Source: DATMER01 sp963741305
GTDB taxonomy: Bacteria; Acidobacteriota; Thermoanaerobaculia; Multivoradales; UBA5704
Length of the DNA: 64,000 nt
Assembly: GCA_963741305.1 (NCBI GenBank)
Contig: CAVUHL010000003.1
Coordinates: forward strand, 3,100,001-3,164,000
Direction: 5' to 3'
Each line of letters starts with the position of its first letter. Positions within the stretch are counted from its first letter, which is position 1. The notes beneath the pieces were generated by a model that worked only from the letters and a program-made list of their open reading frames with translations, made no database searches and had not been told where the DNA came from. The translations under genes were made by a program, and so were the position numbers. Below are positions 37,242 to 44,962 of the stretch, piece after piece.

Positions 37242-38456
37242 GTGACCGAGCCCGCACACCTCCCCATCGCCGTCATCGGAGCCGGAGCCGCGGGAACCGT
37301 CGCGGCGATCTTCGCCGCTGGAGGTCCCCGTAAGATCCTCTTACTCGAGCGGACCCGCGATGGCGGGCGCAAGATCCTGGTCAGCGGCGGCGGGCGCTGC
37401 AACGTCCTCCCCTCCGAGCTTGCGCCGGCCCGCTTCGTGACCGAATCCTCGCCGAACACCCTGCGCAAGATGCTCCTCTCCTGGCCGCTTGCCGAGCAGC
37501 GGCGCTTCTTCGAGGAGGAGGTGGGCATCCCCCTTGCCCTCGAGGAGGAGACCGGCAAGCTCTTCCCCGTCTCCAACCAGGCCCGGCAGGTGCGCGATGG
37601 CCTTCTCCGCCTCGCCGCCCGCCGCGGGGTCGAGACCATCTTCGATGCGGACGTCGAGGATCTCTTCCCTTCCGACCCTGTTGATCCCGCCTGGGTGGTC
37701 CGCCTGCACAACGGGAAGGCGATCCGCGCCTCGGCCGTGATCCTGGCCACCGGCGGCCTCTCCCTGCCCGGCACCGGAAGCGACGGCACCGGCCTGCGGA
37801 TCGTCCGACGCCTGGGGCACACCATCCATGAAACCTACCCGGCCCTGACCCCGTTGACCGCGGATCCTCCCCGCCACAAGCCGCTCGCCGGCATCTCCCT
37901 GGAGGTCACCCTGGAGGCCGGGAAGCTCCGGACGAGCGGAGGCTTCCTCTTCACCCACCGGGGCTACAGCGGCCCCACGGTGCTGGACGTCTCCCACCTC
38001 GCCATCCGTTCGAAGATGCCAATCCATGTGAGCTGGACGCCCACCAGTTCCGAGGAGTGGGACCGCCGTCTCCGGGAAAGAACGGGCGCGGTAGCCACGC
38101 CCCTCCGCCGCGCGCTCCCCGACCGTCTGGCGGACATGCTCCTCGCCGAGGTGGGAGTCGAGCCCGGGCGTCCCCTCCCCCAGCTCCGCCGCGAAGAGCG
38201 CCGCAAGCTGGTCGAGCTCCTCACCCGCTATCCCCTCCCCTGGACGGGCGACGAGGGCTACCGCAAGGCCGAAGTGACGGGAGGAGGAGTCGCCCTCTCC
38301 GGGGTGGACCCGCGAACCTTGGAGAGCCGTCTCCACCCCGGCCTCTTCCTCTGCGGCGAGATCCTTGACGCCTTCGGCCCCATCGGTGGACACAACTTCG
38401 CCTGGGCCTGGGCTACGGGAAGGGCCGCGGGAGCCGCGAGCCGCGCTCTACGTTGA
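37242..38456 (+). CDS. NAD(P)/FAD-dependent oxidoreductase, HI0933/YhiN (BaiN-like) family
   Basis: The protein is 404 residues from a GTG start. The FAD-binding dinucleotide motif is IAVIGAGAAGTVAAI. The family motif GGRKILVSGGGRCNV is at about residues 42-56, and the C-terminal FAD contact region reads GGHNFAWAWATGRAAG. Members are flavoproteins of largely unknown physiological substrate; one characterised relative acts on bile-acid intermediates. The last codons (CGCTCTACGTTGA) overlap the beginning of the 21-bp array, so the extreme C-terminus may have been altered by it. Confidence 0.88.
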   Translation: MTEPAHLPIAVIGAGAAGTVAAIFAAGGPRKILLLERTRDGGRKILVSGGGRCNVLPSELAPARFVTESSPNTLRKMLLSWPLAEQRRFFEEEVGIPLALEEETGKLFPVSNQARQVRDGLLRLAARRGVETIFDADVEDLFPSDPVDPAWVVRLHNGKAIRASAVILATGGLSLPGTGSDGTGLRIVRRLGHTIHETYPALTPLTADPPRHKPLAGISLEVTLEAGKLRTSGGFLFTHRGYSGPTVLDVSHLAIRSKMPIHVSWTPTSSEEWDRRLRERTGAVATPLRRALPDRLADMLLAEVGVEPGRPLPQLRREERRKLVELLTRYPLPWTGDEGYRKAEVTGGGVALSGVDPRTLESRLHPGLFLCGEILDAFGPIGGHNFAWAWATGRAAGAASRALR

Positions 38457-38787
38457 AAAGGGGCCCTTCTAAGCGGAAAAGACCGCGATCTTCGTGGAAA
38501 TGAATGTGCTCTGCGTGGAAAAGAGACCACTCTTTTCCACACAGAGTGTCCTCTACGCGGAAAAAACCGCGCTCTACGTTGCAATGACAACTCTCCATCA
38601 TGAAAAGTGCGCGCACTTTTCCACGCAGTACGGGCTCTTTTCAACACAGAAGCGCCTCTATGCCGAAATGAACGCCCTCTTTTCCACGCGACGCACGCTC
38701 TACGTGGAAAAGAAGACGCTCTACGTGGATAAGATCGGGATCTACGTGGAAAAGAACGTCCTCTTTGCAGAGAAGAATGGACTCCGG
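38452..38787. repeat. 21-bp tandem array, 16 units, with alternating inverted cores
   Basis: Sixteen consecutive 21-base units tile this segment exactly. Two unit types share a register: GTGGAAAAGNNNNCGCTCTAC-like and TCCACGCAGNNNNCGCTCTTT-like. The junction cores TACGTGGAAAA and TTTTCCACGTA are reverse complements, so individual cores appear flipped within a fixed 21-bp frame. Because the period is a multiple of three, several frames stay open and would encode heptads such as LYVEKKT and LFSTQKR, but no convincing start or RBS supports translation. It lies between two plus-strand genes and fills most of the 414-base gap. Confidence 0.9.
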
Positions 38788-38870
38788 CGCTCTCCTCCGG
38801 TATCCTTGAGGGCAGTTACCTCTGCTTTGCAACGTAGGACTGGCGCTCCGTGACCCTGGAGGGATCTGGA

Positions 38871-39368
38871 ATGGGCTCGAACCTGTCCATCGCCGCCGCG
38901 CTCGCGCAGTTGGAGGAGAGGACCGCGCACCACAAGGGCCAGTTCGAGCACCACGCCGCGCAGGAGGCTCTCCATGCCGAGCAGAAGGCCGCCCACGAGG
39001 CCGAGTACCGCAAGGCGCTCGAGCGCTACGAGTCCCTCAAAGCCGTCTCCACCTCGATCGGCGACATGCTCGTGGACGCAAAACCAGAGTCCCCGCCCTC
39101 TCCCCCGCCGCTCGAGACCATCGATGTCGGCAAGTGGCGCTGGCTGAGCAAGATGATGAGCCTCGTGATCGAGCGCAAAGCCCCGGACGAGGTCTTCGGC
39201 GCCTCAGCGCTCATCCAGGAGATCCAGCAGCGTTGGGGCCCGAAGCTGCGCCACCCCATCCATCCGAGGAGCGTCTCCTCCACCCTCCGCCGCTGGGCCG
39301 CCATGGGCCAGATCCGCCTCGTCCGCGACGGCCGCTCTTACTACGAGTCCTTGTACACGAAGCGGTAG
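38871..39368 (+). CDS. Coiled-coil / winged-helix-like protein (intact copy)
   Basis: The 165-residue protein starts at ATG with GGAGGG 7 bases upstream. Residues ~10-65 form a charged helix rich in Ala, Glu and His (HHAAQEALHAEQKAAHEAEY), followed by a Pro-rich linker (ESPPSPPPLE). The C-terminal ~85 residues look like a winged-helix domain (ASALIQEIQQRWGPKL, RSVSSTLRRWAAMGQIRLVR, SYYESLYTKR). I do not recognise a named family. Its last 238 bases recur at 40422-40659 and, degraded, at 42805-42920. Confidence 0.7.
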   Translation: MGSNLSIAAALAQLEERTAHHKGQFEHHAAQEALHAEQKAAHEAEYRKALERYESLKAVSTSIGDMLVDAKPESPPSPPPLETIDVGKWRWLSKMMSLVIERKAPDEVFGASALIQEIQQRWGPKLRHPIHPRSVSSTLRRWAAMGQIRLVRDGRSYYESLYTKR

Positions 39369-39427
39369 TGGCCGCTTTGCCTCGACTCGAAGTGAGTGGT
39401 ATGTTACTCACTGAAGGAGAGATTGCC

Positions 39428-39829
39428 ATGTCCCGTTTTCAAGCCCAGACCACCGCTCCTCTCGAAGAGGAGCTCTCCGGCCTGCGCGAGCGGCTCGGCT
39501 TGCGCGAGAATCAAAAGGCTGAGCTGCTCCGCGAGATCGCTGAGCTCGCGGCCTGGGTGGTTCGACAGGCCGAAGCCGGGCGCAGGATCGAGGCGCGCCT
39601 CGGCCGGGATGTCGAGACCCTCCGTAGCCCCGCCATCGAGCGCCTGAGCCGGAAGCAAGACGAGGGCCTCGCAGGGCGCATCGATCTTACGGAGGCCGAG
39701 GCCGAGCGGCTCGCCGAGATTCTTGACCGCGGCTTCTCTCCGACTCCTGCCCTCCGCAAGGCGCTGTCGCGTCTCGCCGATCCGAAGAGACAGCCGCCCC
39801 GGCTGCATTGGAAGAATACCGCGGCCTGA
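39428..39829 (+). CDS. Putative antitoxin of a GNAT toxin-antitoxin pair
   Basis: The 133-residue protein starts at ATG 39428 with GAAGGAGAG upstream. The first 70 residues are strongly helical and charged (LEEELSGLRERLGLRENQKA, ELAAWVVRQAEAGRRIEAR), as in DNA-binding/dimerisation parts of antitoxins. The tail (LAEILDRGFSPTPALRKALS, ADPKRQPPRLHW) is the kind that wraps a toxin. I assign the role mainly from its position, 3 bases before a TacT-like acetyltransferase. The exact antitoxin family is uncertain. Confidence 0.6.
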   Translation: MSRFQAQTTAPLEEELSGLRERLGLRENQKAELLREIAELAAWVVRQAEAGRRIEARLGRDVETLRSPAIERLSRKQDEGLAGRIDLTEAEAERLAEILDRGFSPTPALRKALSRLADPKRQPPRLHWKNTAA

Positions 39830-39832
39830 TCC

Positions 39833-40354
39833 ATGCCCCTCCGCATCGAAGTGCTCGGGCGGCAGCATCGGCCATTGCTCGAGGATTTCCGAAACCAGCA
39901 TCCGTCACTCGTCGACTATCTTCGACGCTTCGCGCTGCGGCATGCCGAGAAGGATCTCCTCGCCCGTACATTTCTTGCCATCGAAGGTGCGGAGGGAGCG
40001 GAACGCCTTGCTGGGTACTTCACTCTGGCTACGGCCCGCGTGGAGCGGAGCACGGTGGGTCCGGTGGAATCCCTCCATCGGCTGCCAGGTTTTCCGATCC
40101 CGGCCGTGCTGCTTGCGCGCCTCGCCGTCGACGAACGCGTGCAGGGGCAAGGGCTCGGCCGGTACCTTTTCGAGGAAGCTCTCGGCCTGACCCTCCAACT
40201 CGCGCGCAACGGCCCGGTTGCGTTCCGCCTCTTCGTGACCGACGCGATCGACGAGCCTGCTGCGGCGTTCTACGAGCGCTTCGGCTTCACGCGCCTCGCA
40301 GTAGAGCATCCCTGCCGGATGGTGCTCGACCTGAAGCCCCTGTCGGGCAAATGA
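39833..40354 (+). CDS. GNAT acetyltransferase, TacT/AtaT-like toxin candidate
   Basis: The 173-residue protein has the acetyl-CoA-binding motif ERVQGQGLGRYLFEEAL (QxxGxG type). It also has the C-terminal pattern LFVTDAIDEPAAAFYERFGF, the conserved end of GNAT toxins that acetylate aminoacyl-tRNA. It forms a two-gene unit with the preceding putative antitoxin (3-base gap). Antitoxin upstream and toxin downstream is the usual order for TacAT-type modules. The target is inferred from the family only. Confidence 0.78.
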   Translation: MPLRIEVLGRQHRPLLEDFRNQHPSLVDYLRRFALRHAEKDLLARTFLAIEGAEGAERLAGYFTLATARVERSTVGPVESLHRLPGFPIPAVLLARLAVDERVQGQGLGRYLFEEALGLTLQLARNGPVAFRLFVTDAIDEPAAAFYERFGFTRLAVEHPCRMVLDLKPLSGK

Positions 40355-40421
40355 CCAGGCGTCCCTGCTTTGAAACAAGGACTTGGTACGTTGAAATCTC
40401 AACATCCTGCGCCGACTTCGG

Positions 40422-40659
40422 CGGTTGGCGTTGGCTGAGCAAGATGATGAGCCTCGTCATCGACCGCAAGGCCCCGGACGAGGTCTTCGGCGCCTCAGCG
40501 CTCATCCAGGAGATTCAGCAGCGCTGGGGCCCGAAGCTGCGCCACCCCATCCATCCGAGAAGCGTCTCCTCCACCCTCCGCCGCTGGGCCGCCATGGGCC
40601 AGATCCGCCTCGTCCGGGACGGCCGCTCGTACTACGAGTCCTTGTACACGAAGCGGTAG
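40422..40659 (+). pseudogene. Duplicated 3' end of the winged-helix-like gene (copy 2)
   Basis: Codons for WRWLSKMMSLVIDRKAPDEV through RSYYESLYTKR and the stop repeat the end of the gene at 38871-39368 with only scattered substitutions. The matching segment begins abruptly at GGCxxxTGGCG, and the sequence upstream is unrelated. There is no start codon or coiled-coil part, so it should be non-functional. It lies just downstream of the toxin gene. Confidence 0.85.
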
Positions 40660-40794
40660 CTCAGGAGGCGGACCGGGCACGGGGAGCGACAATCGGGGCG
40701 CTTACACGTCAGGCTTCTGACTTTTGTGGCCAGTTCCTTTAGCCACAGGCAAGCGCCTTAGCGAGACCGAACCAAAATTTGGATCGGAGCATTA

Positions 40795-41451
40795 CTAGGC
40801 TCCGGCAAAAAGTCTTCCCCCGCCCTGAGTGTGGCCGCCACCGCGGGTATTCCTCGCTACAATCGAGATTTTTATGCCAAGTTCCTGAAGTTGGCTGTTC
40901 CACGCCTCCAGCAAGCTTTGGAGTTCGTTCCCCTTCTTAGTAAGGCTTAGGGCGTTCATTACTGCTTCTACGAGCCGCCGGACCCCTTCGGCTTCATCCG
41001 TCTCCCAAATACCCTCCTGAAGCTGCCCATCAATGTAGGCGAAGATCTCGAGCGGAGTCTGTGGTTCCCGCGACTCAGGTTCATCGAAGGTTTCCGGCCA
41101 TCGCCGGCCTACCCCGTAGGCGGTTTGGTAGCTTGTCGCTCCGCCGCCAGCACCAGTTCCGGTGCCGCCGGTGGGAAGCGGATAGAGAGCGACGTGCAAC
41201 TGAACAGTAGCACTGCCATGAAGATGGCACAGGGAAGCAGGCGCGTAGTGACCGGTTCGGTCATTTATCCAGATGTTAACGGAATCTGGTCGACTCGGCG
41301 CCTTGAGCCGGGCACCGTAAGATCCGCCCCCCAGCGAGCCGTTCATCTTAAAATCAAGCTTTACCCCAGAGGTGTCTGTCTCGAGGATTTCAAGCATCGA
41401 GCTACTCTCTGGGGTCAGCGTGTGGTCATAAAGATAGACATCGGAAGCCAT
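40795..41451 (-). CDS. Unknown protein downstream of a phosphorylase-like gene
   Basis: I do not recognise this 218-residue protein (ASDVYLYDHTLTPESSSMLE...). It has a beta-rich first half (VKLDFKMNGSLGGGSYGARL), a Gly/Thr-rich linker (GGTGTGAGGGAT) and a helical second half (EIFAYIDGQLQEGIW, EGVRRLVEAVMNALS, LLEAWNSQLQELGI). No signal peptide is seen. It follows the phosphorylase-like gene by 11 bases on the same strand, and the GC content of both is visibly lower than the surroundings. A partner or regulatory role is the best guess. Confidence 0.65.
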   Translation of the reverse strand: MASDVYLYDHTLTPESSSMLEILETDTSGVKLDFKMNGSLGGGSYGARLKAPSRPDSVNIWINDRTGHYAPASLCHLHGSATVQLHVALYPLPTGGTGTGAGGGATSYQTAYGVGRRWPETFDEPESREPQTPLEIFAYIDGQLQEGIWETDEAEGVRRLVEAVMNALSLTKKGNELQSLLEAWNSQLQELGIKISIVARNTRGGGHTQGGGRLFAGA

Positions 41452-41462
41452 TGCTGTTCTCC

Positions 41463-42707
41463 CTATGGATTCACCCTTGCTGTCACCAAGCGTCCGAACA
41501 GGTCTTTACAGGAGATTTCCACCTCGGTTATCGAAGATGGGAAACTTAAAAGGAGCTCCACCCGCAATCCCCATTCGCTCTTGGGTAGGAAGATTTCCAT
41601 TCGGCCGGGCTCATCCTCTCGTCCATGGATCACTTCCCGCTGGGGAGTCTGAGTGACGCACAACCCTTGAAAGCCAGTAGCTCTAGCGCCCGCACGAGTG
41701 ACTGCGGTGATCACCAGGGCCAGCTCTGGAGTCGGGCTGCCTCGATCAAGCAAAACCGGAAAGGCTAAATCATGCGCACCGGTGTGCTTGAAGTCGATCT
41801 CAGGAACGTTCGGCTGACGGAAGCGAGTGAAAGGACCACGCTCAAGGTTCAGTTGGTACGTCGGGGAGAGTGGGACGGTTGGGCCGCGTCGCCAGAAAGC
41901 CTTCACCAGCCGAGCTGCATTGCCGGCGGCGAAGGTACGCCAGTTATCGTTGGACCTCTTTTCCAGCTCGCTTTTGTCTGCGTCCGCATAGTCGGAGATG
42001 CCACGGACGATCAGCGCATTGGTCTGACCAGCATCTAGGTACAGAGCCTGGTGGAGGCCACGCGCTTCCATCTCGACTGCGCGGACACGCTCATCGAGAA
42101 CACGCTTGAGCTTCTGGCCGAAGGGCACCGATTTGACAACCTTGTTTCCAGAGGCAATGGCATCGATGTGCAGCATCGGGGCATGCTGCAGCTCTCCTAG
42201 GCCAAGAGCCGTCGCTGCCTCCCGACACTCCTGCTGCCAAGCTTGTAGAACCAGTGCATTGGCCTTAAATGCGCGAATCCGGTCAAGCTCCAAGGCGCCG
42301 ATCGGGTTGAATGTTTTACGCAAGCCGAAGTCGGGTTCTTGGGCGTCCTCGACTTCGTAGCCCCAGATAGCATCAGCTACGATGACGTCTCCAAGCCGAA
42401 CGAGGTCCGGCTCGATGCTGCCGGCAATGCCGATCAAGACTGAGCGCTTCGGTCTCCAAAAGCTCACTGCCTGGCTAGTGAACACTCCTGCCCAAGCTTG
42501 GCCTGGGGTGCGAGCCGCCATCGACGCCGCCGCGATCAGGTACTCGCCCCGCGCGTTCGGTGATGCAACAGGCTGGTTCCAGAGATAGTAGGTGATCGCC
42601 TCGACCGACTTTTCTTCAATCTCATCGTGGGCGGGGCAGAGGACGCTACAGACGGTCCTCCACTCCTCGTCAAGCGGCGTCAGTAGCAGGTAATCAATTA
42701 GAGGCAT
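41463..42707 (-). CDS. Nucleoside phosphorylase/nucleosidase superfamily protein with a C-terminal extension
   Basis: Residues 1-260 of this 414-residue protein belong to the PNP/MTAN superfamily. VDYLLLTPLDEEWR-like start, IGIAGSIEPDLVRLGDVIVA (phosphate/nucleoside loop), RAVEMEARGLHQAL (ribose-binding Met-Glu) and IVRGISDYADADK (catalytic Asp) are all present. Residues ~270-414 are an unassigned beta-rich domain. Stand-alone housekeeping MTANs are about 230 residues. Longer versions with extra domains occur as effectors in bacterial immune systems, some of which act on ATP. Whether this one is such an effector is inference. Confidence 0.78.
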   Translation of the reverse strand: MPLIDYLLLTPLDEEWRTVCSVLCPAHDEIEEKSVEAITYYLWNQPVASPNARGEYLIAAASMAARTPGQAWAGVFTSQAVSFWRPKRSVLIGIAGSIEPDLVRLGDVIVADAIWGYEVEDAQEPDFGLRKTFNPIGALELDRIRAFKANALVLQAWQQECREAATALGLGELQHAPMLHIDAIASGNKVVKSVPFGQKLKRVLDERVRAVEMEARGLHQALYLDAGQTNALIVRGISDYADADKSELEKRSNDNWRTFAAGNAARLVKAFWRRGPTVPLSPTYQLNLERGPFTRFRQPNVPEIDFKHTGAHDLAFPVLLDRGSPTPELALVITAVTRAGARATGFQGLCVTQTPQREVIHGREDEPGRMEIFLPKSEWGLRVELLLSFPSSITEVEISCKDLFGRLVTARVNP

Positions 42708-42804
42708 AGAGTGGCTTCCCCTTTACCGAGCTAGACCCCCCCCTCTCATTTGACGGACCGCACTGCGGATTTCCGGGGCAGCCAGTTACGTGTCTGGCAA
42801 GTGT

Positions 42805-42920
42805 TGAGCGCTCATCGAGGAGATCTAGGAGCGCTGGGGCCCGAAGCTGCGCCGGCATCCAGCCATGGAGCGTCTCCTCCACCCTCCGCCGCTGGCCACC
42901 ATGGGCCAGATCCGCCTCGC
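42805..42920 (+). pseudogene. Degraded third copy of the winged-helix gene 3' end
   Basis: The segment matches the core of copies 1 and 2 (AGCGCTCATC, GCGCTGGGGCCCGAAGCTGC, GGAGCGTCTCCTCCACCCTC, GGGCCAGATCCGCCTCG) but has an in-frame TAG, small deletions and no matching end. It lies just beyond the start of the phosphorylase-like gene, in the same orientation as the other two copies. Confidence 0.75.
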
Positions 42921-42976
42921 CAACCCCTGAGCAGTGAGCGTGGTAGGCACGGCTGATTCCAGGTACCATTCCATGC

Positions 42977-43738
42977 ATGAAGCCACCATCCGCCGTCCTT
43001 GCCTGCGTTCTGTTGTGCGGCTCCGCAATCGCCTCCCCGGCAGACTCCCCGCGGGAGGTGCAGATGAAGACTTCGGATCAACTCACCATCTACGGGGACC
43101 TCTATGAGGCGGGCTCACCCCGCCCGCTGATCGTCCTGGTACACCAAGGGGACGGCAACGCTCGCGGGGAGTACGCGCCGATCATTCCCCGGCTGCGCAG
43201 CGCCGGATTCGACATCCTCGCCATCGATTCGAGGCTCGGCGGTGGAATGTTCGAGGCCGTGAACCGCACCGTGGACCGCAACCCGATCAAGGATTGGAAG
43301 TACTGCGACGCCTATCCGGACCTGGTCGCCGCGCTCGACCATGCGAAGGCTCGGGCACCCAAACGCAAGGTCGTGGTCTGGGGCTCGAGCTACAGCGCGA
43401 CGCTCGCGCTCCGGTTGGCGGCTGAACGTCCGGGCGACGTGACGGCGGTCCTTGCCTTTTCACCTGCATCGGGCCCGTCGATGGGCGATTGCCAACCCGT
43501 TCCTTATGCGGCCCGGGTGAAAGTCCCGGTGCTGGTCGTCCGGCCCAAGAAGGAGCTCGACGAGCCACTCCGCCGGGACGACTTCGAGGCTTTCAAGAAG
43601 CAGGGGCACGAAACCTGGGTTGCAGACCCGGGCGCGCACGGTTCGTCGACGCTGGTGTCCGATCGCGCCGGAGGCGAGGTCGAAGCGACCTGGTCCACGG
43701 TGCTCGGTTTTTTGCGGAGGGTTCAGACCCCAGGTTGA
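42977..43738 (+). CDS. Secreted alpha/beta hydrolase
   Basis: The 253-residue protein has a signal peptide (KPPSAVLACVLLCGSAIASP). The fold landmarks are LIVLVHQGDGNARG (oxyanion region), WGSSYSA (nucleophile elbow GxSxS-type, Ser in GSSYS) and the late His in ADPGAHGSS. An Asp from VRPKKELDEP could complete the triad. It resembles dienelactone hydrolase-like esterases. The ATG is the third of a short run (CATGCATGAAG). The following gene begins 2 bases after its stop. Confidence 0.85.
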   Translation: MKPPSAVLACVLLCGSAIASPADSPREVQMKTSDQLTIYGDLYEAGSPRPLIVLVHQGDGNARGEYAPIIPRLRSAGFDILAIDSRLGGGMFEAVNRTVDRNPIKDWKYCDAYPDLVAALDHAKARAPKRKVVVWGSSYSATLALRLAAERPGDVTAVLAFSPASGPSMGDCQPVPYAARVKVPVLVVRPKKELDEPLRRDDFEAFKKQGHETWVADPGAHGSSTLVSDRAGGEVEATWSTVLGFLRRVQTPG

Positions 43739-43739
43739 C

Positions 43740-44188
43740 ATGAAGCCGAACGACGACGATCCCAATCACGGCTTCGTGCGCGCGCCCCGCGCGGCGGGTA
43801 TCGTCTCCGGAATGCTGTTCATCCCCCTGGGCCTGCTCTTCGGGATCGTTGGCGTCAGCCTGCTGGAGAGCGTCTGGAAGGACCCGGGGCTCGCCGCGTT
43901 TTCGGTCGCCATCGGCAGCCTCTGGGCGGCGTGCTTCACGCTCGGCGCCGCTTGGCGGCTCCTCAGCGGCAGGGCTCGGCGCGATGGCGGGCTCCTTTCG
44001 CCCGGGCCCTCCGCGCCTCCGCCGTGCTGCTCATTGCCATCCCCATCCTCGCCCTGCTCACCGGGTCGATAAAAGAAATGGATGAGCCTGTCTGGCTCAT
44101 CGTCATCCACGTCCTCGGCTATCTGCTTGCAGCCCGCGGGCTCTTCCGCCTTGCTTCCTCCCGCAACTCTGGTGGGACCGGCGACTAA
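43740..44188 (+). pseudogene. Small four-TM membrane protein, frameshifted
   Basis: From ATG 43740 the frame gives two TM segments (GIVSGMLFIPLGLLFGIVGV; FSVAIGSLWAACFTLGAAW). It then turns into Pro/Ser/Cys-rich sequence near 43990 and stops at 44072. The frame one base off continues the membrane protein without a break (ASAVLLIAIPILALLTG; WLIVIHVLGYLLAARGLF) and ends at 44188. A single-base change around 43970-44005 explains both. It is either a decayed gene or an assembly error in a GC-rich stretch. Confidence 0.7.
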
Positions 44189-44212
44189 ACCTTCCTAAGG
44201 AATCCGAGTCCA

Positions 44213-44887
44213 ATGGTGAAGGACAAGAAGATGAAAGAGAGGACGAGGATGAAGAAACTGGAATTTCGCCGGTCCGTACTGCCGGGACTCGCCATGGTCG
44301 GACTTCTGTTTATCGCACCGGCCACCCTTTGCGCCGCTGATGCGGCCCATGTTCAACGTGAAGCCATCACCCAGGCTGTCGAGACCCTCTTGGGGCAGTC
44401 TACTGGCTTCGGGCACGAGGAGCCGGTTTACACGGATTTGGGAGACGGGTTCTACTCACTTTCGATGGCTCTACCTCCGAAAGTTCAGGCGAGCCTCCTG
44501 GAAGCCATGCGCTCGAGCGAGATTACCGGAGAGGCAGCACAAGCCCAGAGCCTGTTTGTGATCTCTGTCGGGCAGGCGCCCGTTTTGCCCCCCACTCCCA
44601 TTACAGCCACCCATGGGGCACTCTCCGACACGACCTTCCCTTATACCTATTGGATCATCACCCTGAACCTCGGAAGCCAGACCGTCACCAAGTCCACGAA
44701 GCTCAAGCTAACCGGACCGGGCCTCAAGTTCAATCGATCCGTCAATGTAACGTATGGCGCGAATGGCATCTGGGGGATCGGCTACAGCCCGGGTTCCGGC
44801 GTGCGCACACCTGGCGTTTATACCCTTCAAGGGACGGTGAGCGGCGGCGGCTCGATAACGACGAAGTCGTTCGCGATCAACCCCTGA
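44213..44887 (+). CDS. Hypothetical secreted protein
   Basis: The 224-residue protein probably begins at the third Met (KKLEFRRSVLPGLAMVGLLF), giving a signal peptide that ends at LCAADA. The remainder alternates helix (residues ~45-110) and beta strands (residues ~120-224), with LKLTGPGLKFNRSVNVTYGA and VYTLQGTVSGGGSITTKSF. The latter resembles an Ig-like or carbohydrate-binding sandwich. No family recognised. Confidence 0.65.
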   Translation: MVKDKKMKERTRMKKLEFRRSVLPGLAMVGLLFIAPATLCAADAAHVQREAITQAVETLLGQSTGFGHEEPVYTDLGDGFYSLSMALPPKVQASLLEAMRSSEITGEAAQAQSLFVISVGQAPVLPPTPITATHGALSDTTFPYTYWIITLNLGSQTVTKSTKLKLTGPGLKFNRSVNVTYGANGIWGIGYSPGSGVRTPGVYTLQGTVSGGGSITTKSFAINP

Positions 44888-44962
44888 GTAACGAACCGCG
44901 CCCCCGGTACGCCTGTCTCCAGCATCGGCGCGTTCGGACACCGAGCGCGCCACTTTCATTTC

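Noticed and set aside
38452..38787. CRISPR array
   Set aside because: There are no conserved repeats separated by unique spacers. Every base belongs to a 21-base unit and no cas genes are present. The same applies to 60811-61461.
40708..40724. Rho-independent terminator after the second 3'-end copy
   Set aside because: The GTCAG/CTGAC stem is only 5 bp with four T bases; too weak to call.
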